A stretch of 64,000 bases of DNA, taken from positions 62,001-126,000 of the forward strand of contig NZ_FNCH01000005.1 in assembly GCF_900100705.1 (NCBI RefSeq), in the 5' to 3' direction. The first letter of the stretch is position 1, and every line of letters begins with the position of its first letter. The stretch is from Pedobacter terrae (GTDB lineage: Bacteria > Bacteroidota > Bacteroidia > Sphingobacteriales > Sphingobacteriaceae). Positions 38,850-49,320 of the stretch are shown in pieces. Under the pieces are notes generated by a model. That model ran no database searches and had not been told where the DNA came from. It saw only the letters and a program-made list of their open reading frames with translations. Both the position numbers and the translations under genes were made by a program.

Positions 38850-39393
38850 TCTGGTGATCTGAAAATCAATATGAGTGACAGCTTTTTTTCTCAGAGTTGT
38901 AAGTTATAGGGGATCGTCATTCCAACCCGATCCGATGGTTCTCGGATGAGAACCGAAGTGCTTAAGAATAGTCATGAATAAAAAACACTTATGAACCTCA
39001 GTTCGATTATTAATACCCCTTTAAAAGTATATTACAGACATTTCATTCCTAGCGTAACCCTGAATTTATTTCAGGGTCTATCTATCAGGAAAGATGCTGA
39101 CCACCAAGTAGCTACAGGGCAATTAAAATACCATCTCTACTGGTAAAATAAATCCGATAGATATCTGATCAGCATGACGATCGCGGTAGTTCAAAGGGCT
39201 TAAAATTAGCCAGTTTATTATGAATATTAATCGAATTGAGGTTATGAATAATCGTAATGCAAGCGTTTTAAGATTAGCTTCGCTGAGCACTTCGTGGTTC
39301 CCGCCTGCGCGAGAATGACGACTTCACTTTAATAACAAAAAATGCAGGCGACATCCATCAACCTGCATTAGTCATCATTAACTATAAGATGTT
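38850..39393. other. 544-base convergent intergenic region composed of dispersed repeats
   Basis: No gene is seen. An element fragment at 38911-38966 (gatcgtcattcc ... ggttct...accgaagtgctta) has a reverse-complement counterpart at 39268-39320 (agcacttcgtggttcccgcc ... gagaatgacgac), so the two flank the MITE-like element at 39052-39180 as an inverted pair. The arrangement looks nested or composite. Confidence 0.6.
39052..39180. repeat. MITE-like intergenic element (plus orientation)
   Basis: About 130 bp starting gcgtaaccctgaatttatttcag (first 20 bases gcgtaaccctgaatttattt) and ending atcagcatgacga. Internal blocks aaagatgctgaccacc, agctacagggca and aaataaatccgatag occur in the same order in the reverse complement of 8603-8753. 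It lies in convergent intergenic sequence, as does that copy. Confidence 0.7.
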
Positions 39394-40542
39394 TTACTTA
39401 GTGCGTCCGTCAAATATTTCTTTGATTTTCGCTTCTAAGGCTTCACCTCTAAGCTCTTTAGCGATAATTTTTCCACTTGGATCAATTAAAAAATTCATAG
39501 GGATCGCTTTAACCTCGTATTTGGCTGCTGCATCGTTTTCCCATCCTTTTAAATCTCCAACCTGTCTCCAGGTCAGTTTATCATCAGCGATGGCTTTAAG
39601 CCATTTTGCTTTATCAGCTGCCTTATCCATTGATACGCCTAGAATTTCGAATCCTTTTGATTTATATTGTTCGTAAATCTTAACAAGATTTGGATTTTCT
39701 CTTCGGCATGGTGCACACCATGATGCCCAGAAGTCGACCAACACATATTTTCCTTTGTAATCAGAAAGTTTAACCATTTTACCGTCTACATCGGGTTGGG
39801 TAAAATCTTGCGCGTCTACACCTTCCTGTGTTTTTTTATAGTGAGCAATACGCTCAGCTACTTGCTTTCCAAAAAAAGAAGACTTCAGTTCAGGAGAAAT
39901 ATTGGCGAAGATTTTTTCCATCTCTATGGCATCGAAACCCGGACCTAAGGTTGAATTAAGTGCCATCAAAGCCATATACTTATTCGGATTTTGCTTCACA
40001 TAATTAATTTTTGCATCAAAAATCTCTTTCTCTATCACTCTTGCCCGTTTTTCCAGATCCATGATGTAGGTTTTATCCTGTTTTTTCGCTTCTGGCTGAT
40101 CAGCAAATTCTTTTTCCAGGGCTTTCAGTTTTCCATAAATAGGCGCTAAAAGAGCATCCACTTTTTTGCTCTCATCTGTTAAAGTGGAACCTTTGATTGT
40201 AGCCGTTTTAATGGAATCTTTTCCGGTAATGGTGATATTCTCGTTTCCAAGAATGATCGCCATGCCATCAATTTTAATGCGTCGTCCGGGTGTATCAATG
40301 GATTTGTCGTGTTTCAAACGAAGCGTAGCCTCCATTGGTGATGGAACTGAACCTTTAAATGTGAAAGCCCCGTTAACCAGTTCTACTGAATCTAGTTTTT
40401 CCTTCCCTTCCAGTCTAATTAAGAGAAAGGCTTTTGCGGGCTTGCCCAGTTTGCCGATCTGACCTTTGATCACATAGCCTGTCTGTGCCGAGGCAACAAA
40501 AGCACTTATTACTAATGTTGCTACCAATAATGTCTTTTTCAT
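39394..40542 (-). CDS. TlpA-like periplasmic thioredoxin with N-terminal DUF4369-type domain
   Basis: 382 residues. Signal peptide about 1-20 (VASA-QT). A beta-rich DUF4369-type domain (about 22-135) is followed by a helical linker and a thioredoxin/AhpC-TSA domain (about 235-378) with the redox motif WASWCAPCRRE near residue 270 and the cis-Pro in VKAIPMNFLID. Such proteins reduce or shuffle disulfides in the periplasm. It is the last gene of the sigma/FecR/SusCD locus that begins at 51183, 10 bases after the S41 protease gene. A second thioredoxin of the same locus is at 42190. Confidence 0.9.
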   Translation of the reverse strand: MKKTLLVATLVISAFVASAQTGYVIKGQIGKLGKPAKAFLLIRLEGKEKLDSVELVNGAFTFKGSVPSPMEATLRLKHDKSIDTPGRRIKIDGMAIILGNENITITGKDSIKTATIKGSTLTDESKKVDALLAPIYGKLKALEKEFADQPEAKKQDKTYIMDLEKRARVIEKEIFDAKINYVKQNPNKYMALMALNSTLGPGFDAIEMEKIFANISPELKSSFFGKQVAERIAHYKKTQEGVDAQDFTQPDVDGKMVKLSDYKGKYVLVDFWASWCAPCRRENPNLVKIYEQYKSKGFEILGVSMDKAADKAKWLKAIADDKLTWRQVGDLKGWENDAAAKYEVKAIPMNFLIDPSGKIIAKELRGEALEAKIKEIFDGRTK

Positions 40543-40552
40543 GGTTTATAGA

Positions 40553-42184
40553 TTATTTTTTCGTGATTTTGGTTGGAGCGCTTGTATTTTTAGAAGGTTT
40601 AGCTTCCAGGAATTGATTATAGATTTTTTGGTTATTTAGGATATCCAATGCGGTACTAAAAGCGGTACTCGCTTCATTTCGAATGCGAAGTGCATAGCCT
40701 TTACCTAAGTAGAGCATATCGGCCATTTCTGCCTTTAATTCTACAGCAATGGTTTTTCTCGCTACCTGATCTGTTACCGGTGGTAGTTTAAGTCCCTGTT
40801 TAATCGCGCTGGTCATGATCTGATCAATCATTTGCTCATCTATGATAAAGGAATGATCAAAAGCATCAAAGTCAGCATATCTGTCTGTTAAGTTTTTTCG
40901 GTTTTGTTGTACATAATTGAAAGCCGCCTGGGTTACCCGTCCGCTGTTCATCAATTTATTTAACCATGCGCTGTATAGTGCCGTATCGATTGGTATGAAC
41001 TTATCTGGCATAATCCCGCCCCCACCATAAACCGTTCTTTTATTCAGGAGGGTGGTGTGTTTCAAAGAATCCGGAAAGTTCACATGTCCTCCTTCAGTAA
41101 GTTCACCAGAAGCCATACGCCGGTTAAAATCTTCAAAGTAATCCGTTTTACCCTTAGCATAGGGCTTTTGAATCGATCTGCCAGATGGCGTGTAGTAGCG
41201 TGCTGCTGTCAATTTGATTACAGAACTATCGCTCAGTTCAAGACCTTTTTGCATGATACCTTTACCAAAGCTTCTTCTGCCAACTACCACAGCCCTGTCC
41301 CAATCCTGTAATGCACCAGTCAATATTTCGCTTGATGAAGCCGTTGACTCATCAATCAACACGACAAGATCCCCTGTCATAAACTGGCCAAAACCACCAG
41401 TCATATAATTATCTTTTACACCGGAGTTGGTTACTGAATAGAAAACCAGTTTATCCTTGGCCAGGAATTCATCCGCCACACCAATAGCAGCTTCAACAAG
41501 TCCGCCACCGTTAGATTGTAAATCCAGGATTAATTTGGTCATACCTAAAGTCTTTAACTTCTTTAGTGCTGCATCCATTTCCCTTCTGGTCGACTGGCTA
41601 AATATAGCCAGCGAAATATAGCCTACATTTTTGCTCACCATATAGCTCGTATTGATGGAGAGATCGGCAATCTGTTCCCTCATCACATTAAATTCGAGCG
41701 GTGTAGTTTGCGACTTGCGAACAACACCTAACTTAACGGCTTTTCCTTTTTCACCCCGCAACATCCGCATCACATCCTGGTTTTTTAAACCTTTGCCATA
41801 AATAGAGGCTCCGTCAACCAATTTAATCTGGTCACCTACCTGCAAACCTGCCCTTGCTGCCGGCCCATCAGGATTAATACCCGTTATAAAGGTACTATCA
41901 GCCACCATTGCAAATGAGATACCGATGCCTGCAAAACTGCCGGTCATTTGCTCATTCATGGCTTCGATTTCTTCGCGGCTAATGTAGCTGGAATGCGGAT
42001 CGAGGCTGCTTAACATCGCTTTGATTGCCGCGTCAACAACCTGTTCGTCATTTACCGGATCTACATAGTTATCCTGAATGAGTTTAAGTGCATCCTGCAG
42101 TTTTATTTTCGGATTCATTTGTGCATGGGCATTATAGCTAATCAATAGCACAAGTATGCTCCACAATATTTTCGATCTCTTCAT
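40553..42184 (-). CDS. S41 family C-terminal processing peptidase (CtpA-like)
   Basis: 543 residues. Signal peptide about 1-21 (AHA). An N-terminal helical cap is followed by a PDZ domain (about 85-165, GIGISFAMVADSTFITGINP, GLQVGDQIKLVDG) and the S41 core with DLQSNGGGLVEAAI, the catalytic Ser in DESTASSSEI near 281 and Lys in RRSFGKGIMQ near 306. The extra C-terminal region is helical. It is periplasmic and would trim proteins from their C-termini. It lies between two TlpA-like genes (six and ten bases apart) in a SusCD locus, suggesting peptide or protein substrates rather than glycans. Confidence 0.93.
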   Translation of the reverse strand: MKRSKILWSILVLLISYNAHAQMNPKIKLQDALKLIQDNYVDPVNDEQVVDAAIKAMLSSLDPHSSYISREEIEAMNEQMTGSFAGIGISFAMVADSTFITGINPDGPAARAGLQVGDQIKLVDGASIYGKGLKNQDVMRMLRGEKGKAVKLGVVRKSQTTPLEFNVMREQIADLSINTSYMVSKNVGYISLAIFSQSTRREMDAALKKLKTLGMTKLILDLQSNGGGLVEAAIGVADEFLAKDKLVFYSVTNSGVKDNYMTGGFGQFMTGDLVVLIDESTASSSEILTGALQDWDRAVVVGRRSFGKGIMQKGLELSDSSVIKLTAARYYTPSGRSIQKPYAKGKTDYFEDFNRRMASGELTEGGHVNFPDSLKHTTLLNKRTVYGGGGIMPDKFIPIDTALYSAWLNKLMNSGRVTQAAFNYVQQNRKNLTDRYADFDAFDHSFIIDEQMIDQIMTSAIKQGLKLPPVTDQVARKTIAVELKAEMADMLYLGKGYALRIRNEASTAFSTALDILNNQKIYNQFLEAKPSKNTSAPTKITKK

Positions 42185-42189
42185 TTTAT

Positions 42190-44178
42190 TTATTTCTCTG
42201 CCCTTAATATTTCTATTGCTGTAGACAACTCATCTCTTAACTGGCTCGGACTACCTGAATAACCCTCTGAGCTATACCGAACCACACCATTTTTGATGAT
42301 GATTTTACGTGGAATCGCCGAAGACTTAAACAATGGTGTCAGGCTTCTAAAAACCTGATCCTGTTCGCCTTTCGGTCCCACCGCATCATGTAAAAGATTG
42401 AAACGGTAATTATTGTCACGTACATACTTAACAGACTTTGTTTTATAATCGCCAAACTGCATGGTACCGATCATATATACGGCAACTTTCGGATCTTTCG
42501 CATACTGGTCTATCAAAAGTTGCATACCCGGAAAAGCTTCAATGCATGGTCTGCACCATGTTGCCCAAAAGTCGATGACCACAATTTGGTCTGCCCAATC
42601 TTTGGAATTAACCATTTTACCTTCAGCATTTTCTAAGCTAAATGGTGTAAGCGGGTAATTAACCATGTTTGCCATTACATGTGCCCTCATTTCACTTTTC
42701 TTATCCGAGGGCGTTAAACCAGCAAGGTATTGCTCATATCCTTCGTCCTTACCGTCATGCTCAATTTTATAAAGTTCTTTAAGTTTCGTAAACATGATTG
42801 GCGTTACTGCATTAGCAGCCACACTTGATTCCAAAAATGGCTTAATGGCTTTAGTATCGTTCAATTTTTCCAGGATATTGACATGCATTGCATTTAAATC
42901 AGCGTTTCCGATGGCTCCTTTTTTTGATAAATATTTGAAGTACTGGTTTGCCCCGGCATAATCACCTTGCGCATTTGCAAGGGCGATGTGCGTAAACAAC
43001 CGATCGTCCATTTGATTATTCGCATTTTCCTGTGCTTTTTCCGCATCATTACCAAAATCTGCTAAGTAAGATTTGTCCTTTTGTCTCTCCAAAAGATAAG
43101 GCATAATTATGCGGCTATCTTCATAAAGCCGTTTCTGATCGCCTCGTCCCGACATTTGATTGCGGGTGATGTTCCATCGGTAGATTTCGTTGGCAGTTTT
43201 AAAATCAATGTCCTTAAACAGCCCTAAAAATTTATCGTTTTGTCCGCTTTCAATATATTGTATTGCGAGGTTTCTAAACACCGTATAATATATATATGAC
43301 TGGTTGTCCGGTGATTTCTTCCATTCCAGATATGGAAAAGCCTTCAGAAATTCTTCAGCGCCTGTTTCTAAATCCTTTCCGTATTTTCCCTGCGTATATT
43401 TTCTGAAGGCTAAAAATCTTGCTGTGCTGCTTTTAGGATAATCTTTGAAAATAATTGATTCTACTGTAGCTGAACCACTTGCATTTTTCAATTTTTCGTA
43501 ATAACGTTGTGCCTGTGCCAAAAACTGTTCGTTAAGATTCCCCTTTTTAAGTTCGCTTTTTAACAGATTATCAGCCATTGCGTTGAACTCAGAAGCAGTT
43601 AAGGTGAGTTGTTTAAGATCCAGATAATCGAACAAAAGTGTTCTTGGTATACGCTTAGAAAGCTTTTCTTCCTTTTGCAACAAAGAATCAATCATCTTTT
43701 GATCTTTGGAAGGACTAATAAAACTGTTGATCGTCCAATCGCCGGTTGCACCTGCTTTCAAACCAGCTTCTGCCAGGTAGGTACCCGGGACTATTTTTCC
43801 TTTGGTATCTACAATCTCATGATAATAGCCTTTGCCATTTTGAATGTCGAGAGCTTCAGGATTCTGAAGGTCACCTTGATAAAATTTCAAAGCGATTAAT
43901 ACCGCGTGTTTGGGAAGTTGATAACTCCCGGTCCATAGGTCGTTTTTTTTCTCTAACTGAACAGGAACAGTGTTCCATTTGCTACCGCTGTACACGGCCG
44001 CTAGTGCTTTAGGACCGTCACTAAATTCGAGATCGCCACCTTTCGGCTGGTATTGAAAGCTGATTTTCTGGTTTTGTTTTAGTGGTTCGGGCTGCCAGGT
44101 TACCGTTTGTGCAGCTAACTGCTGCCCGAAAAACGGGCAAAGCAGTAGCATACATTTTCTAAAAAAATGTTTTTTCAT
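42190..44178 (-). CDS. Large TlpA-like thioredoxin-domain protein
   Basis: 662 residues. Signal peptide about 1-23 (LAA-QT). The first 500 residues are an Ig-like N-terminal part followed by helical, TPR-like sequence; the last 150 form a thioredoxin domain with VIDFWATWCRPCIEAFPGM near 530-548 and the cis-Pro in KSSAIPRKIIIKN. The build is common in Sphingobacteriaceae SusCD loci of this kind. It lies 12 bases after susD and six before the S41 protease gene. The redox role is supported by the CxxC; the function of the long N-terminal part is unknown. Confidence 0.87.
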   Translation of the reverse strand: MKKHFFRKCMLLLCPFFGQQLAAQTVTWQPEPLKQNQKISFQYQPKGGDLEFSDGPKALAAVYSGSKWNTVPVQLEKKNDLWTGSYQLPKHAVLIALKFYQGDLQNPEALDIQNGKGYYHEIVDTKGKIVPGTYLAEAGLKAGATGDWTINSFISPSKDQKMIDSLLQKEEKLSKRIPRTLLFDYLDLKQLTLTASEFNAMADNLLKSELKKGNLNEQFLAQAQRYYEKLKNASGSATVESIIFKDYPKSSTARFLAFRKYTQGKYGKDLETGAEEFLKAFPYLEWKKSPDNQSYIYYTVFRNLAIQYIESGQNDKFLGLFKDIDFKTANEIYRWNITRNQMSGRGDQKRLYEDSRIIMPYLLERQKDKSYLADFGNDAEKAQENANNQMDDRLFTHIALANAQGDYAGANQYFKYLSKKGAIGNADLNAMHVNILEKLNDTKAIKPFLESSVAANAVTPIMFTKLKELYKIEHDGKDEGYEQYLAGLTPSDKKSEMRAHVMANMVNYPLTPFSLENAEGKMVNSKDWADQIVVIDFWATWCRPCIEAFPGMQLLIDQYAKDPKVAVYMIGTMQFGDYKTKSVKYVRDNNYRFNLLHDAVGPKGEQDQVFRSLTPLFKSSAIPRKIIIKNGVVRYSSEGYSGSPSQLRDELSTAIEILRAEK

Positions 44179-44189
44179 GGGTTGATTTT

Positions 44190-45563
44190 CTATCTCGGGT
44201 TTTGTTGCAATTCAGGGTTTAGCAGAATGTACTTATCTCCTATAGGATATAAATAAAGGTTACTATTTGGCTGTAAAGTATAATTAACCCCCTTAAAACT
44301 GCGGGTTTTTGTTACGGCGAAATCGTTATCCAGATTTAAACGCTTCTGATCAAACCAGCGCATACCTGTTCCAAAAAACTCTCTTCTTTTCTCTTCAACA
44401 ACGATACGAAGTGCATCACTGGCACTTGCTGCTGTTAACGGAATATAATTGGCCGTTGTAAAGCGCTTAATTCTCAAATTATTGACCAAAGTTATCGCAT
44501 CTGCAGTTTTTCCAGCCCTGGCTAAACACTCTGCTTTAATCAGCATCATCTCCGGCACAGTAGGGCCGTTATTCAGGATGTTAAACTCATTACCCATATA
44601 TTTGGTAGATGCCCTTCCGGTGAAAGAAGCGCTAAACTGGCCTCTAAACCGACTTCCAACATCTGTAAAAAGCTTGTATCGTAAATCTGTTGTTCCAAGC
44701 GAAGTCAGTAAATCACTACTTAGGGATGTAGCAGCATAAGCCACACCTGCAACCTTTGAAAACATGATCTCAGGGTTTGACAATCTTACCGGAATGGTCC
44801 CTGCGGCATTTTCGTAAGTTTTCAGGTCGAGTAAGCCACTTTGCAAAGCCAGGGCGCTATCCGCATACAAGGCTGCATTGTTAAAATCGCGCATATTCAA
44901 ATAGGTCTTGGCAAATATGGCATAACTTGATACTTTCGCCGGACGTACGTTGTACTCCGCAAGCGCAGGTAAACGGCTTATGGATGTCCTTAAATCACCT
45001 AATATAAGCTTATAAACATCAGCAACAGGGGCTCTATCTAATTTGGTAAATAAATTTGACGTGGTGAGTAGCGGGACGCCCAAATCGGTTGATGCAGTTG
45101 CCGCATTATATTGCTTGCCATACAGGTTTACCAATATCAGATAAGTATAGGCCCGGTGAACCAGGGCCTCCGCATAAATTCGCTGCTTCTCTGCCTCTGT
45201 TCCATCCTGAGAGGTTAAAACACCATCCAAAACCTGGTTACACACATAAATGGTTCTATACAGCTTATCCCAATCGGAGTCGCTTTGGCTTTCAGAAGTA
45301 TACTTTGGAGCCCAGGTGTACACATTACCTAAAATGTCCCCAAGGGAGTTTTGCCTTGTCGCATCTGAGATGTCTATATCATCACCTGACAGAATCGGGT
45401 AAGAATAAGTTCCTTCCAGAACACCATTATTATTCATGGTATTTCTATAGTCGGAAGTATATTTTAATGTCCTGACTGAAAGCTGATCAATCTCCACATA
45501 TTTTCTGCAGCTTGCCAAAGTAATTGCTAAGGCAAACAATATAATTGAATATCTATTTTTCAT
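44190..45563 (-). CDS. susD: SusD/RagB family lipoprotein (protease/thioredoxin locus)
   Basis: 457 residues, short for the family. Lipobox LASC gives lipidated Cys19. SusD features include EALVHRAYTYLILVNLYGKQ, AKTYLNMRDFNNAALYADSA, and the C-terminal VVEEKRREFFGTGMRWFDQK and YLYPIGDKYILLNPELQQNP. It lies five bases after susC. It is the surface-exposed lid of the transporter; in this locus the ligand is unknown and may be a peptide. Confidence 0.93.
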   Translation of the reverse strand: MKNRYSIILFALAITLASCRKYVEIDQLSVRTLKYTSDYRNTMNNNGVLEGTYSYPILSGDDIDISDATRQNSLGDILGNVYTWAPKYTSESQSDSDWDKLYRTIYVCNQVLDGVLTSQDGTEAEKQRIYAEALVHRAYTYLILVNLYGKQYNAATASTDLGVPLLTTSNLFTKLDRAPVADVYKLILGDLRTSISRLPALAEYNVRPAKVSSYAIFAKTYLNMRDFNNAALYADSALALQSGLLDLKTYENAAGTIPVRLSNPEIMFSKVAGVAYAATSLSSDLLTSLGTTDLRYKLFTDVGSRFRGQFSASFTGRASTKYMGNEFNILNNGPTVPEMMLIKAECLARAGKTADAITLVNNLRIKRFTTANYIPLTAASASDALRIVVEEKRREFFGTGMRWFDQKRLNLDNDFAVTKTRSFKGVNYTLQPNSNLYLYPIGDKYILLNPELQQNPR

Positions 45564-45568
45564 GTTGG

Positions 45569-48500
45569 TTAAAGCGTTGCGTTGATTCCAAAAACATAAC
45601 TTGGCGTAGGTGTTGTACTACCAAAATTTCCTGTATTGATATATTCAGGGTCAAGACCATCCTTGTTTGCGCGCCAGACAATTCCCAGGTTTTGCACATT
45701 TGCCGATAGTGACAAAGATTTCACAAAGTTGCGGGGCAGGAAGCGTTGCGGAACGATATAAGCAAGTGAAATCTGCTGAAAACGGATGTTATCCGCTTTA
45801 CGAACCAATGCATCTGAGAAACGGTAGCGGTTAATGCTGTTAAAGTTTACGTCTGTTAATCCCGGAATGACATCTGGTTTGGCTTCATCACCTGGTTGTC
45901 TCCAGCGATTATCCAGTTCTTCCTGACGACCAAGAACGCCCGAATATGTGCCTGCAAAATTTGGATAATTGGTCACTGCATTTTTTAAGAAAATGTGACC
46001 AAAATAGCCTGTAAACCTCACTCCTAATTCTAACTGGCCGTAGCTGAAGTTATGGTTGAAACCTGCTGTATAAGGCGCGTACCTTCTACCTACATAAACC
46101 AAATCTTCTTTCGTAAATGCATTGGTAAGGTTGGTTGTGTTGTTGATGATTTTGTTGTTGCGATCATAAATTTGAGATTGTCCCTTATTGTCAAGCCCTG
46201 CAAAACGGTAAACATAGGTTGCCCCCAGAGGCATTCCCTCAATCGTTGCAGCTGTTCCTGCTATACTACTGGCATTATTGGCATATCGTTGATCAGTAAC
46301 CTTATTGTTATTATAGCCAAAATTCAATATAGATTTCCAGCTAAACTTTCCAGCCCTGATAATTTCACCGTTTAAACTGAATTCATAACCATTGCCATTT
46401 AAGGTTCCACTATTGAAATTAAGGTTCGACCATCCGTATGTTGGGTTGAAGGCAAAGTTCCCTAAAATGCGTGTTGTTCTTTTTAAATATACATCAAAGC
46501 TTCCATTCAACCTGCCCTTAAAAAATCCAAAGTCCACGCCCAGGTTGGCCATTTTTGTGGTTTCCCAACCCAAATCAGAATTGGCAGGTAAATCAATATT
46601 GCCTACTGGCTGGTTGGTTCGTGGATCGGTACCTGTTATTGCTAGTATAGGCACATTTGTACCAGTCAATGGTGCTACACCAGCTGTACCTAAGGTTGCA
46701 CGAACGCTAAGTACATTCAGCCAATCTGTATTCTTTATAAATTCTTCTTTGTTCGCATTCCACCTCAGACCAACTGACCAAAATGGCACGGCTCTTTTAC
46801 GCCTGTCAACTCCCAGCAATGTGGCATCGTCAAACCGGACGCTACCTGTAACAAAGTATTTCTCGTGATAACTGTATGATGCATTACTATAATAAGATAA
46901 ATAACGCTTACGGTAAGCAATTAGGCTACTTAAATTAGAACCCAAAGACTGGCCATACCCATAAATATCCGGATATTGTTGCGTTGGATTAACGGTTGCA
47001 ACTGTACGTGTATCTGCGTTAAATCCGTACCTGGTTTCAGATGTATTATCCGAATTGGTTTCCCTGATTTCGGCACCTGCAATTACATTGAACTGGTGTT
47101 TACCGCCAATATTAAAGTCGGAGTTTAGCTGACCTCTTATAGACGTTTCTGTTGACGTATTCCCATAGGTAATGTAGCGTCCACCCGCAAAAGATGGTGG
47201 AACTGCCCGACCATTAACAAGCGGGGTAAAGTTATTTGTAAGCAGTCTGCCTGCATAACTATTTGCATCATCCAGCGTATAGGAGCTACCAAACTGCCGC
47301 TGATTGGATATGGAAACATCAGCGTTTAACCATTTTGCAATTTTACCGTTTAAACCTGCACTCATCCTGAGCACATTATTTTTCGCGATAGAATTTGAAA
47401 GATTCAACTCATCTAATGTATTGTAAGTAAAGGGCAGATAGCCCTGGCCTACTAATTTATTTGCCAAAGCATCGGTAATGGTAACATTTCTGCCAATACT
47501 ATTGCCATTTGCATCCTGCAATAAATCATACGGGCGTAATGCTGTAGTGCTAATGGATAGCGCATTTGTTGCAGCTGCATTGTATTGCGATTTGGAGTAT
47601 TGGTAATTAAACAATGCCCTCAGGGTAACTTTTTTATTAAAAAGATCGGTTGAGGTATTCGCATTTACGAAAGCATTTTCACCATAATTGCTTTTAAAAA
47701 CCGGTATATCTTTTGTATAGTTTCCTGATATGTAGTAGGTACTCGATTCCGATCCCCCTGAATAAGAAAGATTATACTGATGATTAACTGCATTTTGCAA
47801 TAATTTATCTTCAATCTGTTTCATACCATCTCTTGATGCAATTTCGGCTAATGCGGCATCGCGCTGTGCCACAGTCGCCGTACCACGTTTAACCCTGAAC
47901 ATCCACTCCGTTGCTTCACTGTTGTTGGGGGTGTAAATGGCATTACTCGGATCTTGTGCGATTGTTGCAACGGGATCAACTAGTATTCCTTTATCCACCA
48001 TTTCCTGCTCTAAATTGATGTATTGCGCACTGTTCATCCAATGTAAATCGGCAATGGATGGATTTTTTGAAATGCCAAAAGTATAACCGACGTTCAATGA
48101 AGGCGCAATTTTTTTTCCTTTCTTAGTCTCTATAACAATCACGCCATTTGCTGCTCTCGAACCCCATATAGAAGCTGCTGAAGCATCTTTAAGGAAGGTA
48201 ATCTGCTCAATATCTGCGATGTTTATGTTACTGATAATTGAATTACCAAAAGTATTGCCGGCCACCTGTTTGGTGAGGGTCGCGGCATCACTTGGATTCA
48301 TCAAAGGAAACCCGTCTACCACGATCAATGGAACACCGTTGCCCCCTGAATAATTATTTACACCGCGAATCTGTACACTGTTATTTTTAACATCAAATTT
48401 AACACCGGCAACCTGACCTTCCAGGCGAGCCATTATGTTTACAGCGGGGTTAGCTGCCAGTTCTTTAGCAGTAATGACTGCATAAGCGCCTGCTGCACGC

Positions 48501-49180
48501 TCCTTGCTTATTTTTTGATATCCGTTGGAAACCACCGACACTTCCTCCAGCGCGGATGAAGATTGTTTGAGCGTAATATAATAAGTAACCGTTTTCCGGT
48601 CAACGAAAATCTCCTCGCCCTTAAAGCCGAGGTAACTAATTTGCAGGATATAACCATTGGCAGGCACATCGTTAATCACCAGGTCTCCGTTTTTGTCGGT
48701 GGTGTACATCTTATTGATGGTTTTGTTATAAATGTTCGCTCCCGGAAGTGGCCTGCCTGAGGAATCCCTTACCGAAACCTTTACATCAACGGCTTTTATA
48801 ATGTCAACCAATTTTTCCGTCACACTTTTTTCTTTAATTACGATGGTTTTACCATCCAGCGAAAAAGTAAGGGCCTGGTTATTTAATGATTTTTGTACAG
48901 CCTCGAATACACTAACCTGATTTACATTGATGGAAACAGGCTTGGCATCGAGAACGATACTGAGGTCGTAAATGATATTGTAACCGCTTTGTTTACGTAT
49001 CTCTTTAAGTACACGTTCCAATGGTACATTTTTCTCAACAATGGAGACTTTTTGTGCCCTGGTTGATGCACTGATTTGCATAAACGTTAACAAAAGAATC
49101 GCAGCAGTTAGTCGCATAACGAGTAGCAGTTTTCGGAGCTGCCGGTTAAGCAACCCTTGTGAAGTAAAATTTTTATACAT
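45569..49180 (-). CDS. susC: SusC/RagA family TonB-dependent transporter with STN domain (protease/thioredoxin locus)
   Basis: 1203 residues. Signal peptide to about 43, STN domain about 50-110 (LERVLKEIRKQSGYNIIYDL), carboxypeptidase-regulatory-like domain about 132-205 (VSVRDSSGRPLPGANIYNKT), TonB plug from about 220 (EEVSVVSNGYQKISKERAAG to FLKDASAASIWGSRAANGVI), barrel to the end (SYVFGINATL). The last residue is Leu rather than the usual aromatic one. The STN domain and the sigma/FecR genes upstream predict induction by the transported ligand. Confidence 0.95.
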   Translation of the reverse strand: MYKNFTSQGLLNRQLRKLLLVMRLTAAILLLTFMQISASTRAQKVSIVEKNVPLERVLKEIRKQSGYNIIYDLSIVLDAKPVSINVNQVSVFEAVQKSLNNQALTFSLDGKTIVIKEKSVTEKLVDIIKAVDVKVSVRDSSGRPLPGANIYNKTINKMYTTDKNGDLVINDVPANGYILQISYLGFKGEEIFVDRKTVTYYITLKQSSSALEEVSVVSNGYQKISKERAAGAYAVITAKELAANPAVNIMARLEGQVAGVKFDVKNNSVQIRGVNNYSGGNGVPLIVVDGFPLMNPSDAATLTKQVAGNTFGNSIISNINIADIEQITFLKDASAASIWGSRAANGVIVIETKKGKKIAPSLNVGYTFGISKNPSIADLHWMNSAQYINLEQEMVDKGILVDPVATIAQDPSNAIYTPNNSEATEWMFRVKRGTATVAQRDAALAEIASRDGMKQIEDKLLQNAVNHQYNLSYSGGSESSTYYISGNYTKDIPVFKSNYGENAFVNANTSTDLFNKKVTLRALFNYQYSKSQYNAAATNALSISTTALRPYDLLQDANGNSIGRNVTITDALANKLVGQGYLPFTYNTLDELNLSNSIAKNNVLRMSAGLNGKIAKWLNADVSISNQRQFGSSYTLDDANSYAGRLLTNNFTPLVNGRAVPPSFAGGRYITYGNTSTETSIRGQLNSDFNIGGKHQFNVIAGAEIRETNSDNTSETRYGFNADTRTVATVNPTQQYPDIYGYGQSLGSNLSSLIAYRKRYLSYYSNASYSYHEKYFVTGSVRFDDATLLGVDRRKRAVPFWSVGLRWNANKEEFIKNTDWLNVLSVRATLGTAGVAPLTGTNVPILAITGTDPRTNQPVGNIDLPANSDLGWETTKMANLGVDFGFFKGRLNGSFDVYLKRTTRILGNFAFNPTYGWSNLNFNSGTLNGNGYEFSLNGEIIRAGKFSWKSILNFGYNNNKVTDQRYANNASSIAGTAATIEGMPLGATYVYRFAGLDNKGQSQIYDRNNKIINNTTNLTNAFTKEDLVYVGRRYAPYTAGFNHNFSYGQLELGVRFTGYFGHIFLKNAVTNYPNFAGTYSGVLGRQEELDNRWRQPGDEAKPDVIPGLTDVNFNSINRYRFSDALVRKADNIRFQQISLAYIVPQRFLPRNFVKSLSLSANVQNLGIVWRANKDGLDPEYINTGNFGSTTPTPSYVFGINATL

Positions 49181-49320
49181 TTGTTTGTTTGGTTATTGCA
49201 TTCGGCCCGGGCTTCTAAATCAGGACCTTATGCGGTTATTAGTTGATTATTTGTAGTCGACTGCCAATTAGCCAGGGGTGCCGCCAAGCACTTCTGGTTT
49301 TTTTTGGAATCGTTTTTAAT

